Shown in pieces: positions 43,504 to 54,100 of a stretch of 64,000 bases of DNA (position 1 is its first letter; every line of letters starts with the position of its first letter). Below the pieces are notes generated by a model. The model ran no database searches. It was not told the DNA's origin and was given only the letters and a program-made list of their open reading frames with translations. The position numbers were made by a program, and so were the translations under genes. This stretch comes from Cyclobacterium sp. SYSU L10401 (GTDB lineage Bacteria; Bacteroidota; Bacteroidia; Cytophagales; Cyclobacteriaceae), in the NCBI RefSeq assembly GCF_010993705.1, contig NZ_WOFO01000011.1, positions 62,001-126,000 of the forward strand, given 5' to 3'.

Positions 43504-44997
43504 CTATTTGTGGTTATAGGAATCCCATACTGATTTTATTTTGTTGAGCACCCAATCCATGGCTTCCGGAGCTGCCTTTAACCAATACACCATGCCCAGG
43601 TAGACCAAAATCACCCATCCACTGCGAAGCATCAAATCGATGATTACCCAATCTGTTGCAGGAAGAAGGAAGTAGGAGGTGGCCCAACTCACTCCGCCGG
43701 CTAGCAACAGGAGGAACACTTCTGGGGTAAAAGGATTAAATCCCAGCTTGATCCTGACAAATAGGAATTTAATGAGATTGTAAAAAAACATGGCCAGAAA
43801 GGAGGCAAGCGCAGCACCCTCTATTCCGTAAAGGGGAATAAATAGCAGGTTGAGCAAAATTACCGCCATCGCCATCAGCAGGGTGGCGGTAATGTTAAAG
43901 GTATAGAACCGGGAAAAAACGATGATTTCGCCGTTAACCGAAAACAAAACATCGCTGAGTTTGCCCAACCCTATGAGCAATACCACCCACTTACCCGCTT
44001 CATACACGGTACGGTTTGGTACAAAATGATACAGGCTGTCGATGTTTACCCATATCAGCAAAAACACCAGGCCGCAAACCAGCAACTGATGAATGGCAAT
44101 TTTTTTATAAAGGCTGTTTATTTCCTCCAGTTGGTTGGCAGCAAATTTTTCGGAAATCACAGGCATTGCCACCTGGGAAATAGCCCTTCTGGGCATCTCA
44201 ATGACCACAGCAATGGAAAAGCCAATGGTATAAATGGCATTGGCGTCCAGGCCTATCATGGAACTGACCATCAAGCTGTCGATTTTCATGATCAGTAATG
44301 CGCCGGCGGTGCCCAGCATGGTGATGATATTGTACTGAAAAAAAGCCTTTTTAAATGTCCCCGGAATACGGCTCCAATTGAAATGAAGCTGAAAAATGCC
44401 CGTTCTCCTCATATAAAAAGCCATGCTCAGGAGGGTAAGTAAGTAGACCAGGGTCATCCCCCAGATCATAAGGTAAAAGGGATAGCAGTCGAAAAAGTAC
44501 CCGATTACCAGCAAACCCATTAGCAGACGCAGCAATACATCCCTGATCAGGGAAGGGATGGCGATTTTCAAAAAGGATCGGCTAAAGGCTTCGAGTAAGG
44601 TATTGACGACCGAAAGAAAAGTGATGAGCAGCGCCACCTGAATGTATTCATTGACCTCCGGAGATCTTTCAACAAATGCGGCACTGATAGGTGCTTTGAA
44701 AAGCAGGAAGACCAATAGTAAAACGGTGTAACCAATAAAACCCAGAAACAAGCTAAAGGTGAAGAAGGAAAACTTTTCTGCTTTTACCTGGGGAAAAAAC
44801 CGGGTAATCCCATTGCCTATACCCATTTGTGCAAAGGGGGTCATCAGCAAGGCCATGTCCTGTATGGTTTTGAACAAACCGATTTGTGCGGGTTCCAACA
44901 CATAGGGCAGAAGCCAAAGGAGGTTAAAATACCCAATCACCACGCCCAAATAGGCCGAAATGGTGGTCAGGATGCTTTGTTTGGCTAATTTACTCAA
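43504..44997 (-). CDS. Second oligosaccharide flippase family protein
   Basis: A 497-residue membrane protein with about 14 hydrophobic helices and an N-terminus (LAKQSILTTISAYLGVVIGY) typical of Wzx/MOP flippases. It differs from the flippase at 38 kb and is probably a paralogue for another lipid-linked glycan. The reading frame opens with TTG at 44997; the nearest upstream ATG begins a six-codon frame (MQYFFE, then stop) that overlaps this TTG, so no in-frame ATG is available close by. It converges with the GT4 gene, and its 5' region is shared with the divergent T9SS cargo gene at 45192. Confidence 0.85.
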   Translation of the reverse strand: MSKLAKQSILTTISAYLGVVIGYFNLLWLLPYVLEPAQIGLFKTIQDMALLMTPFAQMGIGNGITRFFPQVKAEKFSFFTFSLFLGFIGYTVLLLVFLLFKAPISAAFVERSPEVNEYIQVALLITFLSVVNTLLEAFSRSFLKIAIPSLIRDVLLRLLMGLLVIGYFFDCYPFYLMIWGMTLVYLLTLLSMAFYMRRTGIFQLHFNWSRIPGTFKKAFFQYNIITMLGTAGALLIMKIDSLMVSSMIGLDANAIYTIGFSIAVVIEMPRRAISQVAMPVISEKFAANQLEEINSLYKKIAIHQLLVCGLVFLLIWVNIDSLYHFVPNRTVYEAGKWVVLLIGLGKLSDVLFSVNGEIIVFSRFYTFNITATLLMAMAVILLNLLFIPLYGIEGAALASFLAMFFYNLIKFLFVRIKLGFNPFTPEVFLLLLAGGVSWATSYFLLPATDWVIIDLMLRSGWVILVYLGMVYWLKAAPEAMDWVLNKIKSVWDSYNHK

Positions 44998-45191
44998 AGA
45001 AGTACTGCATATTTGTTTTCAGGTAAAGGTATCCGGTATCTCGCAATTTTGGACCAAATTAGTGGTTTTTTCGTAAACCTATTTCTGTACTAGAAAATTA
45101 ATTTAACAAGTGATAAGAAAAGAAAGAATATGTATTATTATTGTAAATCAAAATTGAATTGACAGCATTTGATTTTTAGGGTAAGGGTTGT

Positions 45192-45797
45192 ATGAAGAGG
45201 AAATTTTTAAGATGTTTTATTTTCTTGTTTTTTGCATTTTGTTGCAGTTTATTCTCTCAGGTCAGAATTGATTTTTCTAAGAGGACATCAGTTGCCTCAC
45301 CTACCCGGTCTATTTACAGTGTTAATGGTGATTTCGCCATGATTGGTAACACCAGTATGACATTATTGGACTATGAGGAGGATTTGATGAATGATGGGAT
45401 GATGGTGTTTGTAGATGTGGATGCCGATCCGGAGACGGTCAACAGTTCATCAGCCACACTTGATTTTTCTGATGAAAATGGTTGTGTGGCTACTTATGAA
45501 GAATACCTGGAAATAACTGATTTTTTTATTCGGGTTCCAACTGCTTTCAGCCCCAATGGGAATGATTCCAATGATTATTTTTTTCCGGTTTTCTCCGATT
45601 TAAACAACATTCAGTTTTGGGTTTTTAACAGGTGGGGAGAACTCCTGTATTTTACTGCGGACGTTAATAGCAGAGGATGGGATGGGCGACATAAAGGAAT
45701 TGAAATGCCGGTTGGCAATTATCTTTACAAACTTATTTACACCGATAAGAAAGGGGTAGAAAATCAAAAGACAGGGCCATTTTCTTTAGTAAAATAG
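45192..45797 (+). CDS. Short T9SS cargo: adhesin N-terminus fused to type B C-terminal signal
   Basis: A 201-residue exported protein. Signal peptide about 1-23 (ends FSQ). Residues about 38-97 (VNGDFAMIGNTSMTLLDY, then FVDVDADPETVNSSSATLDF) match the opening of large Bacteroidota surface proteins that normally continue for hundreds of residues. Residues about 108-201 (FFIRVPTAFSPNGND, FWVFNRWGELLYF, MPVGNYLYKLIY) are a complete type B gliding/T9SS sorting domain. The joint lies near DENG (residues 94-97). It looks like a large adhesin with its middle lost in frame. It should be secreted through SprA and attached by PorU. It stands between two glycan genes and abuts the convergent FkbM gene. 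Confidence 0.82.
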   Translation: MKRKFLRCFIFLFFAFCCSLFSQVRIDFSKRTSVASPTRSIYSVNGDFAMIGNTSMTLLDYEEDLMNDGMMVFVDVDADPETVNSSSATLDFSDENGCVATYEEYLEITDFFIRVPTAFSPNGNDSNDYFFPVFSDLNNIQFWVFNRWGELLYFTADVNSRGWDGRHKGIEMPVGNYLYKLIYTDKKGVENQKTGPFSLVK

Positions 45798-46652
45798 TCA
45801 AATAGGGAATGCGACCATATTCGTAAATTCAGGAATGGATTTGATTTTTAGGGGCATCAATTTACCACGAATCCCTATGGTAAATAATTTATAGTGGTGA
45901 TTTTCTAGAAAGTGCAGAATTTCCAATGCGTCGTAACCGGCGGCTTTGCAGGAACTCTGATTGATTTCGGTAATGATTATGGGCTTAAACTTTCTTATTG
46001 TTTGTTCAGCTCCTTTGAGGACATGCCATTCAGCACCTTCCACGTCTATTTTCAAACAATCTACGCTTTTTAAATCCAATGTTTCCACCTCCCTATCCAG
46101 GGTAGCCAATTCAATTTCATTAAGAAAGACATCATGTTCATCCGAGGGGAAGATACTGTTTACACCCTCATTGGTTCCGGGTTTGGCATAGAGGTTCAAT
46201 TTTCCGGGTTGATTGGACAAGCCTAGTTTACGGCCAATGGCTGCTTCTTTATAGGAGGGATTCAGTCGAATGTTTTCTTCAAGTTGCTGGAACAGGTAGT
46301 TCGAGGGTTCATAGGCGATTACTTTTCCCTTAGGTCCAACCTTCCTGAGACCCCAAAGTGTGTATTCCCCCTGATTGGCACCGATGTCGATAAATGTATC
46401 CCCTGCTTTCAATACGCTTTCCAACACAAATAATGGTGCCCAATCGTGAGCTCCACGCCAATAGATGGCATTTCCCATTCCTTTTGACAGGTCTACTTTG
46501 AATACCATTCCCCGAAAGCTAAAGGTTCTCCAATCAGGAATTTCGGGACTGGGAAATAAATTTTTCAAAAACAGTACTACAAAATATCCCCCGGGGATAC
46601 GGAACAGTTCACGGGAAATACTGCTTAGAAATTTTTCAAATTGGTTCCTCAT
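45798..46652 (-). CDS. FkbM family methyltransferase
   Basis: A 284-residue SAM-dependent methyltransferase. The SAM-binding glycine-rich motif is FIDIGANQGEYTLWGL, followed by the acidic strand end VIAYEPS and a later motif VDCLKIDVEGAEWHVLKGA, both typical of FkbM proteins. Family members O-methylate sugars or polyketides. The hydrophobic N-terminus (GGYFVVLFLKNLF) suggests membrane association. It overlaps the upstream glycosyltransferase gene by 17 bp and its stop is directly adjacent to that of the convergent T9SS cargo gene. It probably modifies the glycan made by its neighbours. Confidence 0.87.
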   Translation of the reverse strand: MRNQFEKFLSSISRELFRIPGGYFVVLFLKNLFPSPEIPDWRTFSFRGMVFKVDLSKGMGNAIYWRGAHDWAPLFVLESVLKAGDTFIDIGANQGEYTLWGLRKVGPKGKVIAYEPSNYLFQQLEENIRLNPSYKEAAIGRKLGLSNQPGKLNLYAKPGTNEGVNSIFPSDEHDVFLNEIELATLDREVETLDLKSVDCLKIDVEGAEWHVLKGAEQTIRKFKPIIITEINQSSCKAAGYDALEILHFLENHHYKLFTIGIRGKLMPLKIKSIPEFTNMVAFPI

Positions 46653-47691
46653 GATAATTGAGCAAATGGGAAAGTTTTTCTTTTCTCAGAGACAGTGGGT
46701 AATTTTTGATGATGTGTTGCCGTGCCTTTCGGGACATTTCTTCAGGTTGATCCAGGGCAATTAATTGCTTGATAACCTTCTGAAGCAAATGCTTGTCTTT
46801 TTTAGCTAGAATCAATCCGTATCCGGCAATTATGGAGGGTATGTGATTTACGGAAGAACCTATAGGAATACACCCGGAAAGCATGGCTTCTGCCAGCGCA
46901 CAACCGAAGCCCTCAAAAGATGAAAGCTGCAGGTAATACCTGCAATTACGATACTCTTCGGATAATTTGTATTGGGGTATTTTTCCTAGAAAGTGGAGAT
47001 TGGCCGGACAGGAATTGCCAGGGGCATCCATGCCTGCAATTTTAAAATCCAGATTCGGAAACATTTTGGCGATTTCCTCGATAAGGTCTCCTCCTTTTAG
47101 CTGGTACTGAGGGCTTGACATTACAGCAATAAAAGTACCTGCCGGTTTTTTTTCAAACCCTTCAAAAGGCCATAATTCAGGATCAAATCCATTATAAATC
47201 GGAATGATCCGGGTATTAATTGCCGGAAAATGCTCTTGAATTCCCTGAGATTTATGTTGTATTTCCGGATCAAATTCCAGGTAAGTCCTGGTCAGGGATT
47301 CACTTACCGGCAACAGGCAGCTGGCATGTCGGTAAGAAATGAGACAAGCCTTTTTTAACAATGGTAACCTGAGGCTCCCATAATTTAATTCCGGTATGGA
47401 AGCGCAATCCGTACCGTGTAAAATGATACATGTTTTTTTTCCGAATAATTTACCCAGCAGCACTGGCCAAACCGACCAATACCCTCCAAAACTGATAACA
47501 AATGATTCAACCCTGATTAAATTTATTAGAATGGAAAAAAACTGGAGAAAAAAGAAGAGCGGAGCCAGGTACTTGTGCTGCCAGGGGTAGTGATTGACAT
47601 AAACTATAAACTTTTCTCTTAAAATTTGAATATCGCTCAGGACAAAGGAAGGAAAAAATGGAGCAACAAACAGCACCTTCATCTTTTTCAT
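46636..47691 (-). CDS. Glycosyltransferase family 4 (GT1-type C-terminus)
   Basis: A 351-residue GT-B fold glycosyltransferase. The N-terminus is KVLFVAPFFPSFVLSD; the acceptor side includes ILHGTDCASIPELNYG; the donor-binding domain has IPIYNGFDPELWPF, LQLSSFEGFGCALAEAM and GCIPIGSSVNHIPSII, the conserved E-x7-E region of this superfamily (SFEGFGCALAE). It overlaps the FkbM gene by 17 bp and the YfhO gene by 4 bp, so the three are one transcription unit for a surface glycan. Sugar and acceptor are unknown. Confidence 0.88.
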   Translation of the reverse strand: MKKMKVLFVAPFFPSFVLSDIQILREKFIVYVNHYPWQHKYLAPLFFFLQFFSILINLIRVESFVISFGGYWSVWPVLLGKLFGKKTCIILHGTDCASIPELNYGSLRLPLLKKACLISYRHASCLLPVSESLTRTYLEFDPEIQHKSQGIQEHFPAINTRIIPIYNGFDPELWPFEGFEKKPAGTFIAVMSSPQYQLKGGDLIEEIAKMFPNLDFKIAGMDAPGNSCPANLHFLGKIPQYKLSEEYRNCRYYLQLSSFEGFGCALAEAMLSGCIPIGSSVNHIPSIIAGYGLILAKKDKHLLQKVIKQLIALDQPEEMSRKARQHIIKNYPLSLRKEKLSHLLNYHEEPI

Positions 47692-50114
47692 GTTTGGGGA
47701 TGTTTTTTGCTATCCATATAGCCTGCAAATAAAACCAACCCTAAAACAGCATATTGAAATATGGCAGATAATGTCCTGTTAAGGTAATAAGCCTGAGGCT
47801 GGTAACTCATCTCCACCCTTACTTCTCCTTCAGGAAGCACAAGGCCGCGCAGTAGATAATTTACCCTGTGGATTTCTGCTTCCTGTCCGTTGACTGTCGC
47901 CTGCCATCCTTCGGAATAAAAAATCTCAGAAAAAACAGCCAGTCCTTTCCTCTCCACTTGTCCGGAATATACCAGCTGATCAGGGCCATTGCTTTCAAGA
48001 GAAAGCTTCCCGGCACCGGATGCGGGTGTATTTGCGGCATCGGCGGAAGGGTAAGTAGCGGTACTTTTGGTGTCCAGGGCTGAAAGGGTGCTGATTTCCT
48101 CCTCATTATTGCTTACCGGAATGATTTCTTCGGGAAACCAGGCAGCACCGTTGGCTTCCGGATTTCTAAAAACAGCGTTTTCACCTCGGCCTGCCATGAT
48201 ATACCGGGTATTGAGCATGTTTAAAACCGGTATGCCGGCATAGTCAAAATTCCCTTCCTGTGCTTTTTCTACAAAGGCACTTATTTCCGGATCAAGGATC
48301 CGCTCAATCAGGTCCTGGTACCGGCTCATTTTGGCTCCATGGTAGCCTCCGATGCTATTGAACCTGTAACTGGTTCGGGCATCATTGAAAGGGTTCTGTA
48401 GGTTCAGTACCCTGAAATACCCCTGATCCTGCATGATTTTTTCATCGGCTGGAGTGGCTGCAAAGTGCTGCTCACTTGGGTTTTCCGTAAAACTATCCTG
48501 ATCCAGGTACCTGCGGTTGACTCCCCAAAGGTCTACCAACAGCAAAAGGCCTGTGGCCATGATGGCATATTCCATTTTCATTTTCTTAAACAGGGCCAGG
48601 CTCAAAAGCAAGGCAGTTGCACCGATAAACATAGCGGAGCGGAAAGTATCTGCATAGAGCAGGCTTTTTCGATCTGTTTTTAAAGCAGCTTGTAACCAAT
48701 CCGGGTAGCTACTATCGGTACCCCCGAAACCAGACCAATGGGCAAATACCACTGCCAGCAGGATCAAGCCGGCTGTAATGCCCAGGGCTTTAAAAAAGGT
48801 AGCTTTGGTTTTAACCGCTTCCCGGTTTAAATAAAATTGTTCCAAACCCAGGGCACCCAATATGGGGATGACCAATAAGGTGATCCCGAGGGCCATGGAT
48901 ACAGCCCTGAATTTATTGTACCCCGGCAGGTAATCAAACAGGGTGTAATTAAACCATTCCAGGTTTTTTCCCCAGGAGAGCATCAAGGTAACCAATGTCA
49001 TGGCCAGCAATACATTCCGATAGAGGGGAGGGGCAAACAATATGCCCAGAATAAAAAGAAATATCATGATGGCTCCCCCATAAATGGGGCCCCCGGTAAA
49101 CGGCTGATCCCCCCAATAGGTGGGAGCGTTTTTCACAAATTGGTTGATTTGCTGGGGCTCCATTCCCTGGGTTCGGAGGGCGTTCTCTGCTGCCGAATTT
49201 TCAGGCAAGGCCTGTTGGCTGGCCCCACCAAAATAATTGGGGATCAGCAGCGTTAAGGTTTCCAGTTTGCCATTGGACCAATTGAAAGCATATGCCCGGT
49301 CCAGGCCGGAGTCATTTTCTTCCGCTTGCGGCAGGTTACGCTCTCCCCGTATCGAATATTTCCCATATTCCAACACGGAGGTTAACCTTGCCAGATTTCC
49401 CAATCCTCCCAATATAGCTCCTGCAAGAAGCAGGGCAGTTATTTTGGAGAAATTAATCAATTGCTTTTCCCGGAAGGCCTTTACCAATTGGCCCATGCCA
49501 TAGATCAACACCAGGATCAGGGTATAATAGGTGATCTGCAAGTGATTAAACTTTAACTGGAGCAATACTGCGAGTGCGGTCAGGCTCAGCCCCAGAAGTT
49601 TCTTGCTCGAAAATGCCAAATGCACGCCGGCCAGTATCAGTGGCACGATGCTTACCGCCCAGATTTTGGCATTGTGTCCCGCCTCCAGACTCAAAAAGTT
49701 GAACGTGTTGAAAGCGAATGCCCAGGATGCCAAAGCAGCTATGACTGGCCTGACTTTAAACACCATCAAAAGCAGGTACATGGAAACCATGCCGAAGAAA
49801 AGTCCACTGACCGGATGCGGAAGCCCAATGGTCAATATTTTTATCAGGGTATTGGTAATGTCACCCTTGGGATCCAGGTGAATCAAATAAGCAGGCATCC
49901 CGCCAAACATGCTATTGGTCCAGAGCGCTTCTTCTCCGGTACGGGCTCTATGCTCCAATAATTCCTTTGCGGATCCTTCCCACTGCAGGATATCCGATTG
50001 AAAAATCATTTTCCCCTCAAACACGATCGGGGAAAAGTAAATGATCACAATCAGGTAAAAGGAGAGAATGGCCAAAAAATGGGGTAGTACAGCTTCTTTT
50101 AAATTAACATTCAT
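47688..50114 (-). CDS. YfhO family membrane protein
   Basis: An 808-residue protein with about a dozen membrane helices in residues 1-540 and a soluble C-terminal domain (about 545-780), ending in a last helix and a basic tail (MDSKKHPQT). The first loop (FEGKMIFQSDILQWEGSA and LWTNSMFGGMPAYLIH) is the hallmark of YfhO proteins, a GT-C type fold. In Firmicutes YfhO glycosylates lipoteichoic acid; Bacteroidota have no such polymer, so its acceptor here is unknown, most plausibly a lipid-linked sugar process. It is first in the unit with the GT4 and FkbM genes. Upstream is a 105-bp spacer to the porP/sprF-like gene. Confidence 0.87.
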   Translation of the reverse strand: MNVNLKEAVLPHFLAILSFYLIVIIYFSPIVFEGKMIFQSDILQWEGSAKELLEHRARTGEEALWTNSMFGGMPAYLIHLDPKGDITNTLIKILTIGLPHPVSGLFFGMVSMYLLLMVFKVRPVIAALASWAFAFNTFNFLSLEAGHNAKIWAVSIVPLILAGVHLAFSSKKLLGLSLTALAVLLQLKFNHLQITYYTLILVLIYGMGQLVKAFREKQLINFSKITALLLAGAILGGLGNLARLTSVLEYGKYSIRGERNLPQAEENDSGLDRAYAFNWSNGKLETLTLLIPNYFGGASQQALPENSAAENALRTQGMEPQQINQFVKNAPTYWGDQPFTGGPIYGGAIMIFLFILGILFAPPLYRNVLLAMTLVTLMLSWGKNLEWFNYTLFDYLPGYNKFRAVSMALGITLLVIPILGALGLEQFYLNREAVKTKATFFKALGITAGLILLAVVFAHWSGFGGTDSSYPDWLQAALKTDRKSLLYADTFRSAMFIGATALLLSLALFKKMKMEYAIMATGLLLLVDLWGVNRRYLDQDSFTENPSEQHFAATPADEKIMQDQGYFRVLNLQNPFNDARTSYRFNSIGGYHGAKMSRYQDLIERILDPEISAFVEKAQEGNFDYAGIPVLNMLNTRYIMAGRGENAVFRNPEANGAAWFPEEIIPVSNNEEEISTLSALDTKSTATYPSADAANTPASGAGKLSLESNGPDQLVYSGQVERKGLAVFSEIFYSEGWQATVNGQEAEIHRVNYLLRGLVLPEGEVRVEMSYQPQAYYLNRTLSAIFQYAVLGLVLFAGYMDSKKHPQT

Positions 50115-50219
50115 GATCCGGGATATTGGTCTTAGGTCGGCTTAATTTAATAAGCTGCAAATTAAGAAATTTCAATGGATTAATGGGTAACAGAAGGGAT
50201 AAGCTGAAGAGGAAGGTAC

Positions 50220-51197
50220 TTAAAAAACCCTTTGAGAAGGGGTTTTCAGCCATTTGTTATTGATGTAATAACCCAATGAGAACTCATGGCTGTTATTCCG
50301 GTAGTTGTTTTTGCTGTTGAGGTTGAAATCATAGGCATAACCGAAACGGATCTCCTCCGTGATAAATAGGTCAAAGAGCATGACCAATGCAGTTCTGTTG
50401 GAAGGAAGGTCTCCGAAATCCATATTTCCCTTCATTACGGCAGACCTGAAGGCTGCACCCAGCCAGAATTGTTCGTTGAATAAAAACATGGTATTGATAT
50501 CATAGCTGCTGGGCCCATTGAGATCTTCCCTTACTAAAATTGAGGGCTTGAAGGACAGTCCACTCGAAACCGGTAATAATCCTCCTGCCTGAAAATAAAA
50601 GTGATAGTTGTTTGTAGCCAGTGACAAGTCACTGTTTTTAAGGCTGTTTTGTCCTACCAGGTTAAAGGCGCTTATTCCGGAAAAGAAATTGGGGGTATAA
50701 TAAAATACTCCGGCATTTAAATTGGGGGTAAATGCATTGACACGGCCCTGGGGAATTCCCGGATCGGATGGATCATCTGGCTGAAGTTTTCCGGCATCCA
50801 GCGCATGCTCTGAAACCCCCGAACTTATCCCCAGTCCCAAATAGCTGTCCTGGGTAAGCCTTACCTTATAAGCGTAGGTAAGGAGAAGCGATTGGGTGGT
50901 GTACGGTCCCAGTTCATCAGCAATGATGGATAAACCATAGCCCATGGTTTCTTCCAGGTTTCCTTTGTCTGCTGAAATTGAAATGGTATTGGGGGATCCG
51001 GGAAAGTCCATGAACTGGCTCCGGTAAGTGGCCTGCACAAACGGGTCCACCTTATAGCCGGCATAAGCCGGGTTGATGTGGAGCGCATTGAAAACGTACT
51101 GACTATATTGGGGCATTTGTTGCCCCTGACTGGGTTTTTGGAACAAGAAAAACCCAATAATTGCTGTTAAAATATAAGTATGGTAAGAAAAATTCAT
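50220..51197 (-). CDS. PorP/SprF family T9SS membrane protein
   Basis: A 325-residue outer-membrane barrel. The signal peptide ends about residue 26 (PSQGQ), followed by MPQYSQYVFNALHINPAYAGY, the recognition block of PorP/SprF proteins (split: MPQYSQYVFN, INPAYAGY), and SQFMDFPGSPNTISISAD. SprF is required for secretion and attachment of the SprB adhesin in Flavobacterium, and paralogues lie next to the adhesin they serve. Here the gene begins one base after the stop of the 1455-residue adhesin, strongly suggesting a dedicated pair. Barrel strands continue to the end (FSLGYYINNKWLK). Confidence 0.93.
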   Translation of the reverse strand: MNFSYHTYILTAIIGFFLFQKPSQGQQMPQYSQYVFNALHINPAYAGYKVDPFVQATYRSQFMDFPGSPNTISISADKGNLEETMGYGLSIIADELGPYTTQSLLLTYAYKVRLTQDSYLGLGISSGVSEHALDAGKLQPDDPSDPGIPQGRVNAFTPNLNAGVFYYTPNFFSGISAFNLVGQNSLKNSDLSLATNNYHFYFQAGGLLPVSSGLSFKPSILVREDLNGPSSYDINTMFLFNEQFWLGAAFRSAVMKGNMDFGDLPSNRTALVMLFDLFITEEIRFGYAYDFNLNSKNNYRNNSHEFSLGYYINNKWLKTPSQRVF

Positions 51198-51198
51198 G

Positions 51199-54100
51199 TC
51201 ATTCTTTAATCACCTGCACCCAACCTTTATATTCTTTTTCATTTCCACTGAAGTCAGTTCCCTTTACCTGGTAATAATAAGTTCCGGATAACAAACCCGC
51301 TGCATTCCAATCGTTTTGATAATCTTCCGTAGAAAAAACCAAATCACCCCATCGGTTAAAGATCAGCAGTGCCACCCGCTCAAACTTATGGGAGGCCTCT
51401 ATGACAAAGGTATCATTCCTTCCATCAAAATCCGGTTTAATTACATTGGGAATAAAAAGAGAAAGGATATTTTTTTCTGTTATCGATGTATTGTTTTCTG
51501 GTTCGGTATCTACACCTTCCCCGCTTACCTCAGCCCTATTCCTAACCCTTCCATCTCTGATGGCAGTAACAGTCAATGTGATCTGCAGGCTGGCATCCAC
51601 CGGAAAGGAGGTGATTTCCCACAGGAGTTCCTGTCCGTCCTGACTGAATGTTGGTTCCTCAGGTAATCCTGCACTGAGCAGCTCTGCACCTACATATTGC
51701 AATCCGGAGGGTAGAAAATCCACTATGCGCACATTGTCTGCGGCATCCAATCCATTATTTTCGATTTGGATTTGGTAATCAAAATTATCCCCATCCCTTA
51801 CAGTCTCTGTGGGGGTGGTTTTAAGAACCGACAGGTCAATCATTTTGGGGCGTACTTCAAGAGGCTCACTAGCTATGGTTTGGTCAAAATTTTCCACATT
51901 GACTTGGACCTGATTGGTATGGGTTCCTTCTGCAGCGGCCATAACGGATAGTTCCAACCTGATGTTTTCACCCGGGTCCATTTGGGGGAGGATCCAGCTG
52001 TCACCTGTAGTGGGGGCAGGATCGGACGAAAGTAGTATCAGGCCTTCAGGAAGCAATTCAGTTACTGCTACGGACTCAAGAGCAAAAGTGCTGTTGTTGG
52101 TCAGTGAAATGGAGTAATCCACCATTTCGCCCACAACTGCCTGCCTGCGACTGACAGTTTTCTCTATATCCATTTCAATACCCACTACCTGGATTTGCAT
52201 TTCCGCTTCGTCACAATTTTCTGGAACATCAGATTGGCAAAGCCGGTAAGTCAATATATAGGTGTTGGGGGGTGTATCCTCCGGTAGGCTCAAAACCCCA
52301 TTTTCATCCAAAGCATAGACAAGGCTTTGTTCGTTTCCGGCTTCATCTCTGATGGATAGAATGGACAGGCTCACCTTGTCGGCCTCCACGGGCAACATCT
52401 TCAGGCTATCATTTTCATAAACCGATGAGAGCAGGTGGCTTTCATAATTTATCAGCGGACCAAAGTCATCATTGGTTGCTATAATGGGAGCAACTGCCGT
52501 CCTAATGGTAATTTCATTACTTATAAAATCCCCACAGACCCCCGCTGTTGTGATTCTTCTGAATTGGGTATTGTTCATCAGCGGAGGTGGCGAAAAATCC
52601 TTGTCTGTTGCGCCGGCTATGTTGGTCCAATCCCCATCTTCAGTTTTAATCTCCCACTGAAAGGTGAAATCACCGGTGCCACCCTCGGGTACCTCACCTA
52701 TCAGCCTGTCGGGCACTTCCATTTGAAATAAGGTTTGATCCTGCCCGATATCATAACCGCTTACCTCCGGATAAACGAAAACCTGCACAGCCAATCTCCT
52801 GTCTGAGGGGCAGCCATCTATGGTTTGATCCGCATAATAAGTTTCCCCTGAGCTTAGCTGTTCATTATCAGCCAAGGCGGTTCCCCCCTCAGGGGATAAA
52901 AACCACCTGATATTTTCTCCAGTGGCAGAAAGGGATGAAATAGTATATGCTCCCGGCAGGCAGAATTCCTGTAGTGCTCCACCCTGAGGTGGTGGAGGTA
53001 CTTCACTCAGGTTAATGGTGACCCGGGTGGACCTTTCACCAGAACAAATGCCTGTGATGCTGTATTCAAAAGTATAGCTACCTTCGCTCAGGTTGGTTGT
53101 TGACCAGGTGTTTCCTATCAAGGCTTCGCTATTGCTTATCTCCGACCAGGTGCCATAATCATTGAAGGGCCCTTCCAGAAAATCAAATAGATCGACGATT
53201 TCTCCTTTACAGACCGTCGCTACCTGTCCTTCCCCCGGTTCAGGGTTCAGACTGTCCTCGTCAATGGTAAACTCCAGGGTTTCGTTGAGGCAGGTTTCCG
53301 GATTACTGTCGCTCAGTCTTACTCCATACACCCCTTCATGAGTGGCCAGGTTAAATGGCGAGAACTCCAGGCTGGAAGAAGTGCTTAGAATGACATCCGG
53401 ATTGGCCAGATTGAACCATTCAAAATTAAGGAAATCCAGGTTTTTTACCGAGAGCTTGCCTTGTTCACCTTCGCAGAGGTTTTCCGGAATGATTATTGGC
53501 AGGTTTTCACCCCTGACCTGTACGGTGGTATTGGTCAGGTTACCGCAGTTATCCTCCAATTGCAGGCGATAGCGACCAGCTTCCAGGTCTGTAAAAAGAG
53601 GGTCTTCACCGTTATTAATCTCAAAAGGTAGCCCATTTTTTTCCACAATTCTATAGTTGATTGGAGGATAGCCTGAAGCACTTACGGACAATTCATAATT
53701 TCCTTCTACACATTGAAAGGTATTGATGCTGGTAAACGTGCTTCGTTCCTTGATTTCAAACTCGTTAAGGGTTTCAAGGCAGAAGTTAAAAGATGGCTGG
53801 TTGGGGACAATGTCCTGACCGTTTTTCCATATCCTTATGGATTTCACCAGTCGTAATTCACCATAATAATCTAAATTAATGGTATTGGCCCCATTTACAA
53901 TCGGAACCGAGTTGGTATCATTGAGCTCTTCGCCTTCCACATAGGCCTGTCCAGTGCCAGGATGAACCCATTCTCCTGAATTTGGATCAAATTTTTGTAT
54001 GCCAAATCGTGTAGTCTGGTTCTCGTCCAAATTGTCCCGGTGATTCAGGTTTAGATTAAAAGAGCCACAATTTTCATCAATGTCAATTTCATTGGTTAAA

